In this document: positions 1 through 8,538 of the stretch, in pieces
Layout: each line of letters starts with the position of its first letter
Numbering within the stretch: position 1 is the first letter of the stretch
Assembly: GCA_963715485.1 (NCBI GenBank)
Contig: OY970244.1
Coordinates: 1,488,001-1,552,000 of the forward strand
Reading direction: 5' to 3'
Origin: SG8-30 sp963715485
GTDB lineage: Bacteria > Pseudomonadota > Gammaproteobacteria > Steroidobacterales > Steroidobacteraceae
DNA: 64,000 bases
Position numbers and translations under genes: made by a program
Notes under the pieces: model-generated
Databases searched by the model: none
What the model was told of the DNA's origin: nothing
What the model saw: the letters and a program-made list of their open reading frames with translations, nothing else

Positions 1-124
1 CTTGATCGATGGGTTCGGGCTGATCGCCTTTGCCAGTCTGTTTCCGATAATGACGGTGATGGGCTACGCACAGCTGGGTGCGCTCCGCGCCGGGAAGTGG
101 CGCCGGCGGCGGCGCAAGGACTGA
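1..124 (+). CDS. DUF1538-like integral membrane protein, C-terminal fragment
   Basis: An open frame entering from the left edge encodes about 40 residues, beginning LIDGFGLIAFASLFPIMTVM and ending in an Arg/Lys-rich tail (KWRRRRRKD) before TGA at 122-124. The hydrophobic helix followed by a positive tail looks like the cytoplasmic end of a polytopic membrane protein. The DGFGLIAFASLFPI wording and the P-II-like and CBS genes immediately downstream match the usual neighbourhood of DUF1538 proteins, whose function is unknown. The family call comes from memory of this short tail and its context, so it is moderate. The start lies outside the window. Confidence 0.55.
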   Translation, partial: LIDGFGLIAFASLFPIMTVMGYAQLGALRAGKWRRRRRKD

Positions 125-151
125 TCCCGCGCAGGGGATCTGGGAGGAACG

Positions 152-502
152 ATGCATTTCAAGCTGATCGTGGTGATGGTCGAGGACGCCAAGACCAACA
201 CGGTGCTGGAGGCCGCGCGCGAAGCGGGTGCGACCGGCGCAACCGTGCTGAACCAGGCGCGCGGCGAGGGGTTGAAGCCGGCCAAGACGTTTTTCGGGTT
301 GTCGGTGGAATCGCAGCGTGACGTCCTGCTGATGCTGGTCGAGGAACACCTGTGCCGGCGCATCCTGGAGACCATTTCGCGGGTCGGCGAATTCGATGAC
401 ACCCCTGGAACCGGCATCGCGATACAGGTTGACGTCGAGGACGCCGTGGGAGTGAGTCACCAGATCCGGGCGCTGACCGGCGCCGTGGAGGAGGAACTAT
501 GA
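152..502 (+). CDS. P-II family (GlnB-like) signalling protein
   Basis: This 116-residue protein has the P-II fold pattern: an opening beta strand (FKLIVVMVEDAK), a helix, a short T-loop-like segment around residues 35-50 (NQARGEGLKPAKTFFG), and a C-terminal DDTPGTGIAIQVDVEDAVGV segment resembling the GTGxI B/C-loop region. There is no Tyr at the classical uridylylation position, so it is a divergent P-II rather than GlnB or GlnK. The start has a strong ribosome site (GGGAGGAACG before ATG). It lies 27 bp after the DUF1538-like gene and its stop overlaps the CBS gene start by 4 bp, so the three are probably one operon. I infer that it senses a nucleotide and acts on the membrane partner. Confidence 0.85.
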   Translation: MHFKLIVVMVEDAKTNTVLEAAREAGATGATVLNQARGEGLKPAKTFFGLSVESQRDVLLMLVEEHLCRRILETISRVGEFDDTPGTGIAIQVDVEDAVGVSHQIRALTGAVEEEL

Positions 503-906
503 ACGAGTCGCACAACCTGATTCGCGTTCGCGAAGTGATGAAGACGGAGGTCGACATCATTGATGGCTTGATCACGGTTGCCGACGCGCTGAAGCGCATG
601 AAACACGTCGGCAACCGTGCTCTGGTTATCGACAAGCGCCACGCGGACGACGAGTACGGCGTCGTGTTGCTGGCCGACATAGCGCGATTGGTGCTGGCGC
701 GGGACAAGTCTCCGGACCGGGTCAATGTCTATGAAATCATGTCAAAGCCGGTGCTGGGAGTCGATCCCGCCATGGACATCCGCTACTGCGCGCGCATGTT
801 CGAGAAATTCGGGCTGTCACTCGCGCCGGTAATCGAGGGCGGCAAGGTCATCGGGCTGGTCAGCTACAACGACCTGGTGCTCAAGGGAATGGTGCCAGGG
901 CTTTGA
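499..906 (+). CDS. CBS-pair domain protein
   Basis: The 135 residues form two CBS motifs (about 10-65 and 75-130) with little else, for example VREVMKTEVDIIDGLITVADALK and the second repeat YEIMSKPVLGVDPAMDIRYC, ending GLVSYNDLVLKGM. CBS pairs bind adenosyl ligands such as AMP, ATP or SAM and usually regulate a partner. The ATG overlaps the P-II stop (ATGA), which implies translational coupling. Its last 43 bp overlap the 3' end of the opposing DUF2238 gene. I infer a regulatory subunit of the DUF1538/P-II module. Confidence 0.85.
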   Translation: MNESHNLIRVREVMKTEVDIIDGLITVADALKRMKHVGNRALVIDKRHADDEYGVVLLADIARLVLARDKSPDRVNVYEIMSKPVLGVDPAMDIRYCARMFEKFGLSLAPVIEGGKVIGLVSYNDLVLKGMVPGL

Positions 907-1553
907 GGCTGTAATCGCACCGGCAATCTTCCAGTGATGCCTAGCAAGGAGACCGCCAGCACCGATCCGAGCATCGCGAGGGCCATGTCCTTCTGCGCGT
1001 CCCAGATGTCGCCCTGCGTACCCAGGTAGGCCTGCCCAAGGTCGCCGCCAAAGAGCATGGCGGCCCCCCACTCGACCAGTTCGTAGATCACCGAGTGCGA
1101 CGTGACGAACAGCAGCGGGAAAAGCGCGGCCCAGGTCCGTGGGTACCGGCCGTAATGGGCAAACAGTTCTACTGCTGCGGGCGTAATGAGCAGCCCGTAG
1201 AGAAAATGGATCAGGCGGTCGTAGTGGTTCCTCTCAAAGCCCAGCATCGCGTCGAGCGATCGGCCGGTCATCGATGCGAACCACTGATCGTAGGGAACCA
1301 GCGAATAGGTGTAATGCGCGCCGAGCTCGTGAAGCGCAAAGAATACGAACAGGCAACCATAGGCGAGATTACTGAAACGCAGGCGCTTGCGTGTCAGGAC
1401 CAGTGCTGGCAATGCAGCCAGAACCAGGAGGTTCTCGAGTAGCCAGTCCTGCCGGTAGTGCGGGTCTATCGCCAGAACCACCCAGACGAAGCAGAAGACA
1501 CCAAGCAGCGCGGCGGGGTAGCGCCAGGCCCGGTCGGTCGCCGATTTCGTCAT
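864..1553 (-). CDS. DUF2238 (YjdF-like) integral membrane protein
   Basis: The 229-residue protein shows about six hydrophobic helices (for example YPAALLGVFCFVWVVLAI, LLENLLVLAALPALVLT, DMALAMLGSVLAVSLLG) and conserved polar patches between them: FALHELGAHYTYS, FERNHYDRLIHF, HSVIYELVEW and GTQGDIWDAQKDM. These are the hallmarks of DUF2238/YjdF membrane proteins, whose biochemical role is not established. I chose the ATG at 1553 because AGGGGA lies 8-9 bases upstream; a GTG at 1586 is an alternative. The gene is convergent with the CBS gene and overlaps it by 43 bp, so antisense read-through could couple their expression. Confidence 0.8.
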   Translation of the reverse strand: MTKSATDRAWRYPAALLGVFCFVWVVLAIDPHYRQDWLLENLLVLAALPALVLTRKRLRFSNLAYGCLFVFFALHELGAHYTYSLVPYDQWFASMTGRSLDAMLGFERNHYDRLIHFLYGLLITPAAVELFAHYGRYPRTWAALFPLLFVTSHSVIYELVEWGAAMLFGGDLGQAYLGTQGDIWDAQKDMALAMLGSVLAVSLLGITGRLPVRLQPQSPGTIPLSTRSL

Positions 1554-1684
1554 TGCCGGACTTCCCCTATCCGGGTAGGTAGACACCGCCGCAACTTAGG
1601 CACAAGTGGGGCTGGCACCGTCTTGCTGCGGGGTCTAGTCTGAAATAACCCTGCTCACATGTCTGCATGAAAAGGGGTGCGTCC

Positions 1685-2656
1685 ATGAAGGTCAAGCACA
1701 TCCTGGTGGCGATGGCCGATCCAGGCGCGAGGTCGTCGGTAGCGCTCGACAAGGCCGCCACGCTGGCGCGCAAGACCGGCGCTGACCTGACACTCTTCCA
1801 TAGCCTCTACAGCCCATATGTGGCGGGCGAGCAATTCTACAGCCCGGATGCCCTCGAGAAGGACATCGAAGGTGCGGTCAACGCACGCAAGGCACAGTTG
1901 GCCCGGATCGCACTGCCGCTCGGGAAGGACGGAATCAGTGTCCGCGTCAGGGTCCGCTGGGACTATCCGGTCTATGAAAGCATCGTTCGTGAGGCAATGC
2001 GCGAGGGCGTCGACCTGGTCGTTGCCGAGAGCCATCGCCATACGCGGGCCGCGCGGGTGGTTCTTTCCAACACCGACTGGCAGCTGATCAGGCTGTGTCC
2101 CTGCCCGGTGCTGTTCGTCAAGACGGCCAGGCCTTACGATCGGGTTCGCGTGCTGGCGGCCGTCGATCCGTTGCACGCGCATGCCAAGCCTGAAGCGCTC
2201 GACAACAAGCTCCTGGAGCGCGGCAACCAGTTCGCCGAGTTGTTCAATGGCAGGATGCACGTGGTGCACGCCTACCTGCTGGCCACCCCGTTCACCTCCG
2301 GTGTGCTGATGGAGCCGGTACCGTTGCCGGTCAATGTTGCAGAGCAGCATCTCGCCGGGGTGCGCAAGGCTTTCGACAAGCTGGTGAAGCGCTATGCGCT
2401 CGGGCCGAAGCGCAGCCACCTGCGGTCCGGCCATGCCAGCGTCGAGATTCCCGCGATTGCCGAGGAGATCGGAGCCGGCCTCGTGATCATGGGTGCGGTT
2501 TCCCGCAGCGGCCTGAAGCGGCTGTTCATCGGCAGTACTGCCGAGCGTGTGATCGATCACCTCAAGTGCGACGTCCTGGTGATCAAACCGGAAGGCTTCA
2601 AGTCGCCCGTACCGCGCAGGCCGGGGTACCGGCCCGTGGTGTTGCCACCGCTATAG
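1685..2656 (+). CDS. Tandem-domain universal stress protein (UspE-like)
   Basis: The 323-residue protein has two Usp domains. The N-terminal one starts KVKHILVAMADPGARSSVAL; the C-terminal one ends with the nucleotide-binding signature pattern MGAVSRSGLKRLFIGSTAERV followed by DVLVIKP. The first domain lacks the glycine-rich phosphate loop (it reads LSNTDWQLIRLCPCPVLFVK), so only the second is predicted to bind ATP, as in UspE-type proteins. The start at 1685 is favoured over an in-frame ATG at 1667 because AAAAGGGG sits 7 bases before it. It is a cytoplasmic stress-response protein, monocistronic here, and convergent with the efflux operon. Confidence 0.88.
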   Translation: MKVKHILVAMADPGARSSVALDKAATLARKTGADLTLFHSLYSPYVAGEQFYSPDALEKDIEGAVNARKAQLARIALPLGKDGISVRVRVRWDYPVYESIVREAMREGVDLVVAESHRHTRAARVVLSNTDWQLIRLCPCPVLFVKTARPYDRVRVLAAVDPLHAHAKPEALDNKLLERGNQFAELFNGRMHVVHAYLLATPFTSGVLMEPVPLPVNVAEQHLAGVRKAFDKLVKRYALGPKRSHLRSGHASVEIPAIAEEIGAGLVIMGAVSRSGLKRLFIGSTAERVIDHLKCDVLVIKPEGFKSPVPRRPGYRPVVLPPL

Positions 2657-2665
2657 GTGCCGGCG

Positions 2666-3868
2666 TCAATCGGCTGCCTGCAGCCGGCTGGCGCGCTGTC
2701 CCGCGCGCAGTTCGCGCCGCGGGTGCGATACTACCTCGTCGCCAGCCGACAGCCCGGAGACGATCTCCACGTGGTCCGGGCTTCGATGTCCCGTCTGGAC
2801 CGGCCGCAGCACCAGCTGATCATTGGCATTCAGTGAAAAGACTTGTGGCTGCCCATCGAGGTCGAAGACGGCTGCAGACGGCACCCGCAGGACATCTTCT
2901 CCTCGCCACAGAACAAAGCGAACCAGCACCCGGAAGGCATCGCCGAGTGCTGACCACGTCCCGGGTGGATCCAGCAGGTTGAGCACGACCCAGACCCGCT
3001 GTTCCTCCACTCCGAGTGCCGAGACCTTGGTAAATGCTTTTGGCTCGATGCGCCGGATTGTCGCCGCCAGTGGTTGCGGGCCACCCCACTCCTCGATTCG
3101 TGCGTGCTGCCCGGGAGACAGGTTGACGGCATCCGCCGACAGTACGTCGGCATGAATCTCCATTGATGCCCTGCAGCCCAGTTCGAGCAGCGGATCGCCC
3201 GGCTGTACGACTCCCTCGCTCTCGTGCCGGACCTCAAGCACGCAGGCAGGGACCGGTGCCCTGACGGTTACCACGGGTTCTCCGGTGCGCGTTCCGCCGC
3301 CGATGGCGAGCCGGGCCCGGGCAGAATCCACGCCGGCGCGTGCCAGCTCGGCACGGAACGCCGCGGCTCGCGCCACCGCCTGGGCAGTCCTCATGTCCGC
3401 GGCGGCGGCATCCAGCTCGTCGCGTGTCGCGGCGCCCCCGCTGGCCGCTTGCTCCAGGCGCCCGTGCCGCTGCCGGGCCCGTTCGGCCGCCGCAACCGCC
3501 GCCTGGCTGTCCGCCCCTGCCGAGCGTGCCTCGGCTTCAGCGCGGGCCAGTTCCGCCTTGGCCTCGGCAATGCTTCGCGGGTCGAGCGACTCAGTTGCGA
3601 GAGGCTCGAGCATTACGAGAGGGTCGCCGGCCTCGAGAGCGTCGCCCGGCAAAACATCGATGCGTCGAGCGTAGCCGGCAACCGGAGCGGAGATGACATA
3701 GCGGTCCTCGATGTGCGTGCGACCCTCCTGGTCGAGTGTCACCTCGAGCGGTCCGCGCGTGGCCAAAGTAGTCTCCACGTCGATGACCGGATCGCGCAGC
3801 GACCAGGTCAATGTCACGGCGACGACGGCGAATAGCGTGGACCAGATGATTATGCGTTTCCTCAGCAT
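2666..3868 (-). CDS. HlyD-family periplasmic adaptor of an ABC efflux pump
   Basis: The 400-residue protein has one N-terminal membrane anchor (residues about 5-22, IIIWSTLFAVVAVTLTW), a lipoyl-like half motif (VISAPVAGYARRIDVLPGDALEAGDPLVML), a long Ala/Glu/Arg-rich coiled-coil hairpin (about 95-190), the second lipoyl half (VTVRAPVPACVLEVRHESEGVV), then beta-barrel and membrane-proximal domains. This is the architecture of membrane-fusion proteins that bridge an inner-membrane transporter to the outer membrane. It starts 3 bp after the FtsX-like permease gene and ends the minus-strand operon. The substrate cannot be read from the sequence. Confidence 0.88.
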   Translation of the reverse strand: MLRKRIIIWSTLFAVVAVTLTWSLRDPVIDVETTLATRGPLEVTLDQEGRTHIEDRYVISAPVAGYARRIDVLPGDALEAGDPLVMLEPLATESLDPRSIAEAKAELARAEAEARSAGADSQAAVAAAERARQRHGRLEQAASGGAATRDELDAAAADMRTAQAVARAAAFRAELARAGVDSARARLAIGGGTRTGEPVVTVRAPVPACVLEVRHESEGVVQPGDPLLELGCRASMEIHADVLSADAVNLSPGQHARIEEWGGPQPLAATIRRIEPKAFTKVSALGVEEQRVWVVLNLLDPPGTWSALGDAFRVLVRFVLWRGEDVLRVPSAAVFDLDGQPQVFSLNANDQLVLRPVQTGHRSPDHVEIVSGLSAGDEVVSHPRRELRAGQRASRLQAAD

Positions 3869-3871
3869 GGT

Positions 3872-6223
3872 TCAGTCCCTGGCAGAGAGGGCCTCCTTGA
3901 CATCCAGCCGCGCGAGGTCCCAGGCCGCCCATGCCATGGAGAGTGCAGCGGCAGCAAAAAGCGTCAACGTCGCCCGTACATAGCTCTCGGGCTCGAGGAT
4001 CACCGGTAGCCGAAAGAGCTCCGACTGCATTGCCCTGGCCAGGACTGCAGCCAGCCCGTAGCCGAGCGCCAGTCCGAGGGGAACGGCCAGCAGCGTTATC
4101 ACCGCGAGTTCGGCGACCAGTATGTAGCCCGTCTCCGAGCGTGTCATGCCGAGCACGCGCATGGTCGCCAGCTCACGGCGGCGCTCGTCGAAAACGGTTC
4201 TCGCCGCATTGAATACCATGGCGAATGCCAGCGTACCGGCGATGACCAGGAATACGAAGGCGACTATCAGCAGCGACTGGCCGAAGGTCTCGTTGAAGGA
4301 TTCGACACGCAGGTCGCGTCGCGACACGCCAGCGACGCGTGGCAGTTGCGCAAGCCGGGCCTGCACTGCTGGCCGTTGCGATGCCTGCACCGTGAGCAAG
4401 GCCCCGCTTACGGCATCCTGTTCATCCAGCAGGTGATGCAACTGGTCGATGCGGAGATAGGCGCCCACCCCGAAGTAGTCGTCCAGCAGCCCGGCAACTG
4501 TGAGGTCGAACCGCTGTCGCCGGCCCTCCATGACCTCGACCCGCAGCGCGTCGCCCGGCCGCAGGTCCAGGATCCGCGCGAGTTGGGAGGAGATCAGCAT
4601 TCCTGTGACGGGGAGTTCCACAGGTAATTCATCCCGGTCGAGGAGCTGGCGCATGCGGCTCGGGACCGGCCAGGACTCGAGTGCCGTACGATAGCTGGCG
4701 TGACCGTGGCGGAGAGTCACCGCGACGTTACGTACCGGTTCCACGCTGAGTACACCGGGCTCGCGAAGCAACTCATGGACCGAGCGGCCGGAGGTCGGCT
4801 CGATGAAAGTCAGAGCCAGGTCGGAGCGATCCTGGAGTTCGAAGTGGAAGCGCGTCATGTAGTCGATTGCGTCGCGCTGGAATCCGGAGAAGGCGACCAG
4901 TCCACAGGCCACGGCGAGCCCTGTGACGGTCAGTGCGGTTCGAATCGGCCCATGTGCGAGGTGGCGGATGATCATGCGCTCGGCCAGCCCGATACGGCGC
5001 CGGATCGCCGGGGGCAGCGACAGTGCGCGATGGTAAAGCGGAGGCGCCGGGGGGCGCATGGCCTCGGCCGGCGGGAGTCTTGCCGCGGAGGCCAACCCGG
5101 CCAGCGTGCCAGACGCAACCGCGGCGGCGGCTACCAGCAATCCGAGGGCTGATTTCGCCGGATCAACCACGAAGTGGAACCCGGGAAAGCGGAAGAAGTC
5201 CACGTACAGCCCGGCCAGGAGGTTCCCAAGCCAGAGTCCAAGGGCGACCCCTGCAGCCGCACCGATCGCGTAGACGGCCAGGCCCAGCAGCAGGTAGTGC
5301 GTCCCGATGGCGATGTTGCCGTAGCCAAAGGCCTTGAGCATCCCGATGATCTCGCGCTCGCGGCGGACGCGACGGGTCAGCACCAGGTGCAGCAGGAACG
5401 CCGCTGAGCCCAGGAAGATGAACGGCACTACAGTCGTGTGCACTTCAAGTTCGTCGAATTCGTTCTCGATGAAGCGATCGGACAACTGCTGGTCGCGACC
5501 GTAGGCACCCGTGGCACCGTAAGCGGCGAGCCTGCGGTCCAGTGCGGAGATGACGTCGCCTGCTGTAGCCCCCGGCGCCAGCGTCACAGTGAGGTCGTTG
5601 AACGCGCCCTCCAGCCCGGCCAGCGCGGCGAGCTCGCGGTGTTCCATCCAGGCGACCGTGTGCCTGCGGTAGTCGGGCAGCAGATCGCCGGGAGCCATCG
5701 AATAGACAAATTCCGGCGAATCGCCGGCGCCGACGATGACCGGGTCGATGACACGCCCGTTCACGATCATCCTCAGCCGGTCGCCCGGGTGCAGGCGCCA
5801 CGCTTCGGCAAAGGCCGAGCTGACCACGACCTCCGCAACACCAGCCGATGGCGGTCGTCCCTCGGACAGGTCCACTCCATTGAGTCCATCGGCTGGCCAG
5901 GAAACCAGCAGTACGCTGCCGGGCTCGGGCAGGCGCGAGTCAGAGATGATGCCGGCGGCCAGTACCCGCGGCTGGATTTCGTGCACCCCGGGCAGCGCTG
6001 CAATTCCCGCGGCGGCCGAGTCTGGCGCGCGCTTGAGGGGGGCAAACAGGTCGGCGAATCGTTGCGCAACGTAGAAATCGCTGCGCGCATCCTGCAGCGA
6101 GACCAGCAGACCACCGCTGGCTACCTGCGCGGCAATCCCGATGGCAATGACCAGCGCGATGGCCAGGTACTGTGCGCGGTGGCTGGCCAGGTCATGGAGC
6201 AGCTTGTGATGAAGTGTCCGCAT
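3872..6223 (-). CDS. FtsX-like ABC transporter permease (two-module, MacB/LolE type)
   Basis: The 783-residue protein has an N-terminal transmembrane helix, a large periplasmic domain (about 40-260), a three-helix block (FLGSAAFLLHLVLTRRVRRE followed by about 315-385), a fifth helix near 430 (LTVTGLAVACGLVAFSGF), a second periplasmic domain, and a last three-helix block (IVAFVFLVIAGTLAFAMVF onward). This is a duplicated FtsX layout. RRVRREREIIGMLKAFGYGN and DERRRELATMRVLGMTRSE are the coupling-helix regions that contact the ATPase. It lies between its ATPase (3 bp upstream) and the HlyD adaptor. The complex probably exports a lipid or small molecule from the periplasmic side by mechanotransmission. 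Confidence 0.88.
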   Translation of the reverse strand: MRTLHHKLLHDLASHRAQYLAIALVIAIGIAAQVASGGLLVSLQDARSDFYVAQRFADLFAPLKRAPDSAAAGIAALPGVHEIQPRVLAAGIISDSRLPEPGSVLLVSWPADGLNGVDLSEGRPPSAGVAEVVVSSAFAEAWRLHPGDRLRMIVNGRVIDPVIVGAGDSPEFVYSMAPGDLLPDYRRHTVAWMEHRELAALAGLEGAFNDLTVTLAPGATAGDVISALDRRLAAYGATGAYGRDQQLSDRFIENEFDELEVHTTVVPFIFLGSAAFLLHLVLTRRVRREREIIGMLKAFGYGNIAIGTHYLLLGLAVYAIGAAAGVALGLWLGNLLAGLYVDFFRFPGFHFVVDPAKSALGLLVAAAAVASGTLAGLASAARLPPAEAMRPPAPPLYHRALSLPPAIRRRIGLAERMIIRHLAHGPIRTALTVTGLAVACGLVAFSGFQRDAIDYMTRFHFELQDRSDLALTFIEPTSGRSVHELLREPGVLSVEPVRNVAVTLRHGHASYRTALESWPVPSRMRQLLDRDELPVELPVTGMLISSQLARILDLRPGDALRVEVMEGRRQRFDLTVAGLLDDYFGVGAYLRIDQLHHLLDEQDAVSGALLTVQASQRPAVQARLAQLPRVAGVSRRDLRVESFNETFGQSLLIVAFVFLVIAGTLAFAMVFNAARTVFDERRRELATMRVLGMTRSETGYILVAELAVITLLAVPLGLALGYGLAAVLARAMQSELFRLPVILEPESYVRATLTLFAAAALSMAWAAWDLARLDVKEALSARD

Positions 6224-6226
6224 GCC

Positions 6227-6949
6227 TCACCAGCGTAGGCTGCCGGGCTCGCTGCGTTGCCGGTTGACCGCGATCCCGGCGATCTCGCCGTTGGACAGCC
6301 GGACCACGCGGTCCGCCATTCCGGCGATGACGGCGTTGTGCGTGATCAGGACCGTCGTGGTGCCGAGCTCGCGATTGGCCTGGGATAGCGCGTCGAGCAC
6401 CAGCACACCCGTATCGCAGTCGAGCGCGCCGGTTGGCTCATCGCAAAGGAGGACCTCCGGCCGTTTCGCGACTGCGCGTGCAATCGCTACACGCTGCTGC
6501 TCGCCACCGGAAAGCTGCGCCGGAAAATGGTCGATACGCTGGGTCAGCCCCACTCGTTCGAGGGCTTCCCGCGCGGGCATGGGGTCGGTAGAGAGTTCTG
6601 TAACCAGCTGGACATTTTCGAGCGCGGTCAATCCGGGCACCAGGTTGTAGAACTGGAACACGAAGCCGACGCTGCGGCGGCGAAATCGGGTGAGCTCAGC
6701 ATCGCTCGCCTGCGCCAGGTCGAGGTCGTGATAGCGGACCGAGCCGCCGCTCGGCCGGTCGAGGCCGCCCATGATGTTCACGAGCGTCGACTTGCCGCTG
6801 CCCGATGCGCCGAGCAGCACCAGCAATTCGCCGGCCGCCAGGTCCAGGTCGACGCCGCGCAGGGCATGAATCTCGGTGGAGCCGACCCGGTAACTTCGCG
6901 TGACACCGCGCAGTGAAAACACCGGCTTACCGGTTGCGCCCCCGGTCAC
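6227..6949 (-). CDS. ABC transporter ATP-binding protein (MacB/LolD class)
   Basis: The 240-residue ATPase has Walker A GASGSGKSTL, Q-loop FQFYNLVPGLTALENV, signature LSGGEQQRVAIARA, Walker B VLLCDEPTGALD, and the H-loop in VLITHNAVIAGMAD. The spacing and the DEPTGALD wording are typical of the LolD/MacB/FtsE class that pairs with FtsX permeases. I place the start at GTG 6949, whose GTGA overlaps the stop of the upstream kinase gene and gives MTGGATGKPVFSLRGVTRSY; an in-frame GTG at 6976 is the alternative. Together with the permease and HlyD gene it forms a tripartite efflux system. Confidence 0.9.
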   Translation of the reverse strand: MTGGATGKPVFSLRGVTRSYRVGSTEIHALRGVDLDLAAGELLVLLGASGSGKSTLVNIMGGLDRPSGGSVRYHDLDLAQASDAELTRFRRRSVGFVFQFYNLVPGLTALENVQLVTELSTDPMPAREALERVGLTQRIDHFPAQLSGGEQQRVAIARAVAKRPEVLLCDEPTGALDCDTGVLVLDALSQANRELGTTTVLITHNAVIAGMADRVVRLSNGEIAGIAVNRQRSEPGSLRW

Positions 6950-8538
6950 GATTGACAACCGGCGGCCAGGCCGCACCCGGACCCGCGAAGGGCGCAGGCA
7001 ATCTCGTTGGAATCGACCTCCACGGTGGTGTCGACACAGACGGCTTCCGCCAGCTCTTCGCCGGTAAGCGCCTCCGCGAACCCGCGCTGGCGCTCGAGTA
7101 CGGCGACCGTTGCCTCGGAAGGGTCACCGCCCCGGCTCGAGCGTTCCTGTATCCGCGCGCGCAGCACCGTCGGGTCGGCGGTGACCGACAACAGCCGGTA
7201 AGGTACGCCTTCGCTCGCCGCCAGGCGCCGAAAGGCCGCGCGCTCGCCGGCCAGGAGGCAGGCGGAATCGACGATGACGCTGAAGCCTGCCCGCAGTCCC
7301 AGCGCGGCCAGCTCCGCCAGTCTCGCGTAGGTCCTCCGTGTCATCTCGTCGGAGTAGATGGAGCCTTCGCTGGCTGCGCCGGCACTCATCGCGGCGAGTC
7401 GCTTGCGTTCGACGTCCGAGCGCACCCGGATGGCGGCAAGCGGGGAGAGCAGCCGGCCCGCGAGCCAGCTCTTGCCTGAGCCCGACAGCCCGGTCGTCAC
7501 CACCAAACGGGGCTGCCGGGGGCGGGCGGCCAACTCCGCGGCAACCATGTACCTTTCGAGATCTTGAGTTATCCCTGCCGAGTCGGCGGAGCCCTGGCGC
7601 AGACGGATCGCCGCGACCTTCGCGCGTACGCAGGCACGGTAGGTCTCGTAGAAACGCAGCACTTCGAGCGCACCGAAATCGCCGCTCTCGGTCAGCCAGC
7701 CGTCGAGCAGCGCGCTCGCCAATTCGGCATGGCGACGGGCGCACAGGTCCATGAAAAGGAACGCGAGGTCACTCGCAACGTCGATCCAACGCAGGCCAGG
7801 ATCGAACTCGAGCGCGTCAAAGGCCCAGAGTTCGGAACCGTGCCGGACCACGTTGCCGCAATGAAGATCGCCGTGGCATTCGCGGAACCGTCCGGCCGCA
7901 AGCCGCTTGCGCAGCGTCGGCTCCACATCTCGATAGGACTGCTCCGTCCAGTTCTCCAGCTGCCGGATCCGGCGCAGCAGCTCCTCGCCGTCCAACTGGC
8001 GTAGCGTCGCGAAATTCTCGCAGCAGGCCCGCAGTGTTCGCTCCGGCCTGGCCCAGTCCAGGTCAGGTCCGGCGACGGGCGCGGCCCGTTGCTGGAGCGC
8101 GAGCTTGATTCCGAATTCGTGCAGTAGACTGGCCTCGACCGGACCGCGGGCCAGCAGCGCATCCAGCTCCTGCGTCCGGTCGAAGCGGCGCATCCGTACC
8201 GCATGCTCGATCACCTCGCCGGGCCGGTCCACTGCCAGTCCGTCGGGAGTGCGCACGATCTTGGACAGGCCAAGATAAAGCCCGGGGGCGAAGCGGCGGT
8301 TGATCCGGAGCTCCTCCTCGCAGAAATGTCGCCGCAACTCCGGCGTCGAGAAATCGAGGAAGTCGAGCCGAACCGGCTTCTTTACCTTGTAGGCGAGTTC
8401 GCCCGTCAGGAACACCCAGGAGATGTGGGTCTCGACCAGCTCGACCGGGCCGGTGCTCCGGGGCCAGGCCCGCGGCGCGAGTAACGCATCCGGGAGCCCC
8501 GTTTCAGGGCCGGGCGATCCGCTCGATGGCCTGTTCAT
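6946..8538 (-). CDS. Fused aminoglycoside-phosphotransferase-like / P-loop kinase protein
   Basis: This 530-residue protein has two catalytic-looking halves. The N-terminal half is an APH/choline-kinase fold with the catalytic loop ECHGDLHCGNVV and metal-binding FDALEFDPGLRWIDVASDLAF. The C-terminal half (from about 340) is a P-loop kinase with Walker A GLSGSGKSWLAGRLL and a later RSDVERKRLAAMS segment, resembling zeta-toxin/AAA_33 kinases. This fusion is widespread in proteobacteria; its substrate is unknown and it should not be read as antibiotic resistance. It overlaps the CBS gene upstream by 35 bp and the ABC ATPase gene downstream by 4 bp, so it is expressed within the same operon. Confidence 0.85.
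   Translation of the reverse strand: MNRPSSGSPGPETGLPDALLAPRAWPRSTGPVELVETHISWVFLTGELAYKVKKPVRLDFLDFSTPELRRHFCEEELRINRRFAPGLYLGLSKIVRTPDGLAVDRPGEVIEHAVRMRRFDRTQELDALLARGPVEASLLHEFGIKLALQQRAAPVAGPDLDWARPERTLRACCENFATLRQLDGEELLRRIRQLENWTEQSYRDVEPTLRKRLAAGRFRECHGDLHCGNVVRHGSELWAFDALEFDPGLRWIDVASDLAFLFMDLCARRHAELASALLDGWLTESGDFGALEVLRFYETYRACVRAKVAAIRLRQGSADSAGITQDLERYMVAAELAARPRQPRLVVTTGLSGSGKSWLAGRLLSPLAAIRVRSDVERKRLAAMSAGAASEGSIYSDEMTRRTYARLAELAALGLRAGFSVIVDSACLLAGERAAFRRLAASEGVPYRLLSVTADPTVLRARIQERSSRGGDPSEATVAVLERQRGFAEALTGEELAEAVCVDTTVEVDSNEIACALRGSGCGLAAGCQS

Noticed and set aside
1613..1626. Sigma-54-like TGGCACCGTCTTGC before the universal stress protein gene
   Set aside because: Both half sites are good, but GG and GC are 9 rather than 10 bases apart, which RpoN rarely tolerates.
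1655..2560. Minus-strand open frame of 301 codons
   Set aside because: Antisense to the universal stress protein gene; no motifs.
6946..8538. Aminoglycoside resistance gene
   Set aside because: The APH-like fold is fused to a P-loop kinase in a widespread chromosomal family with no resistance context here.
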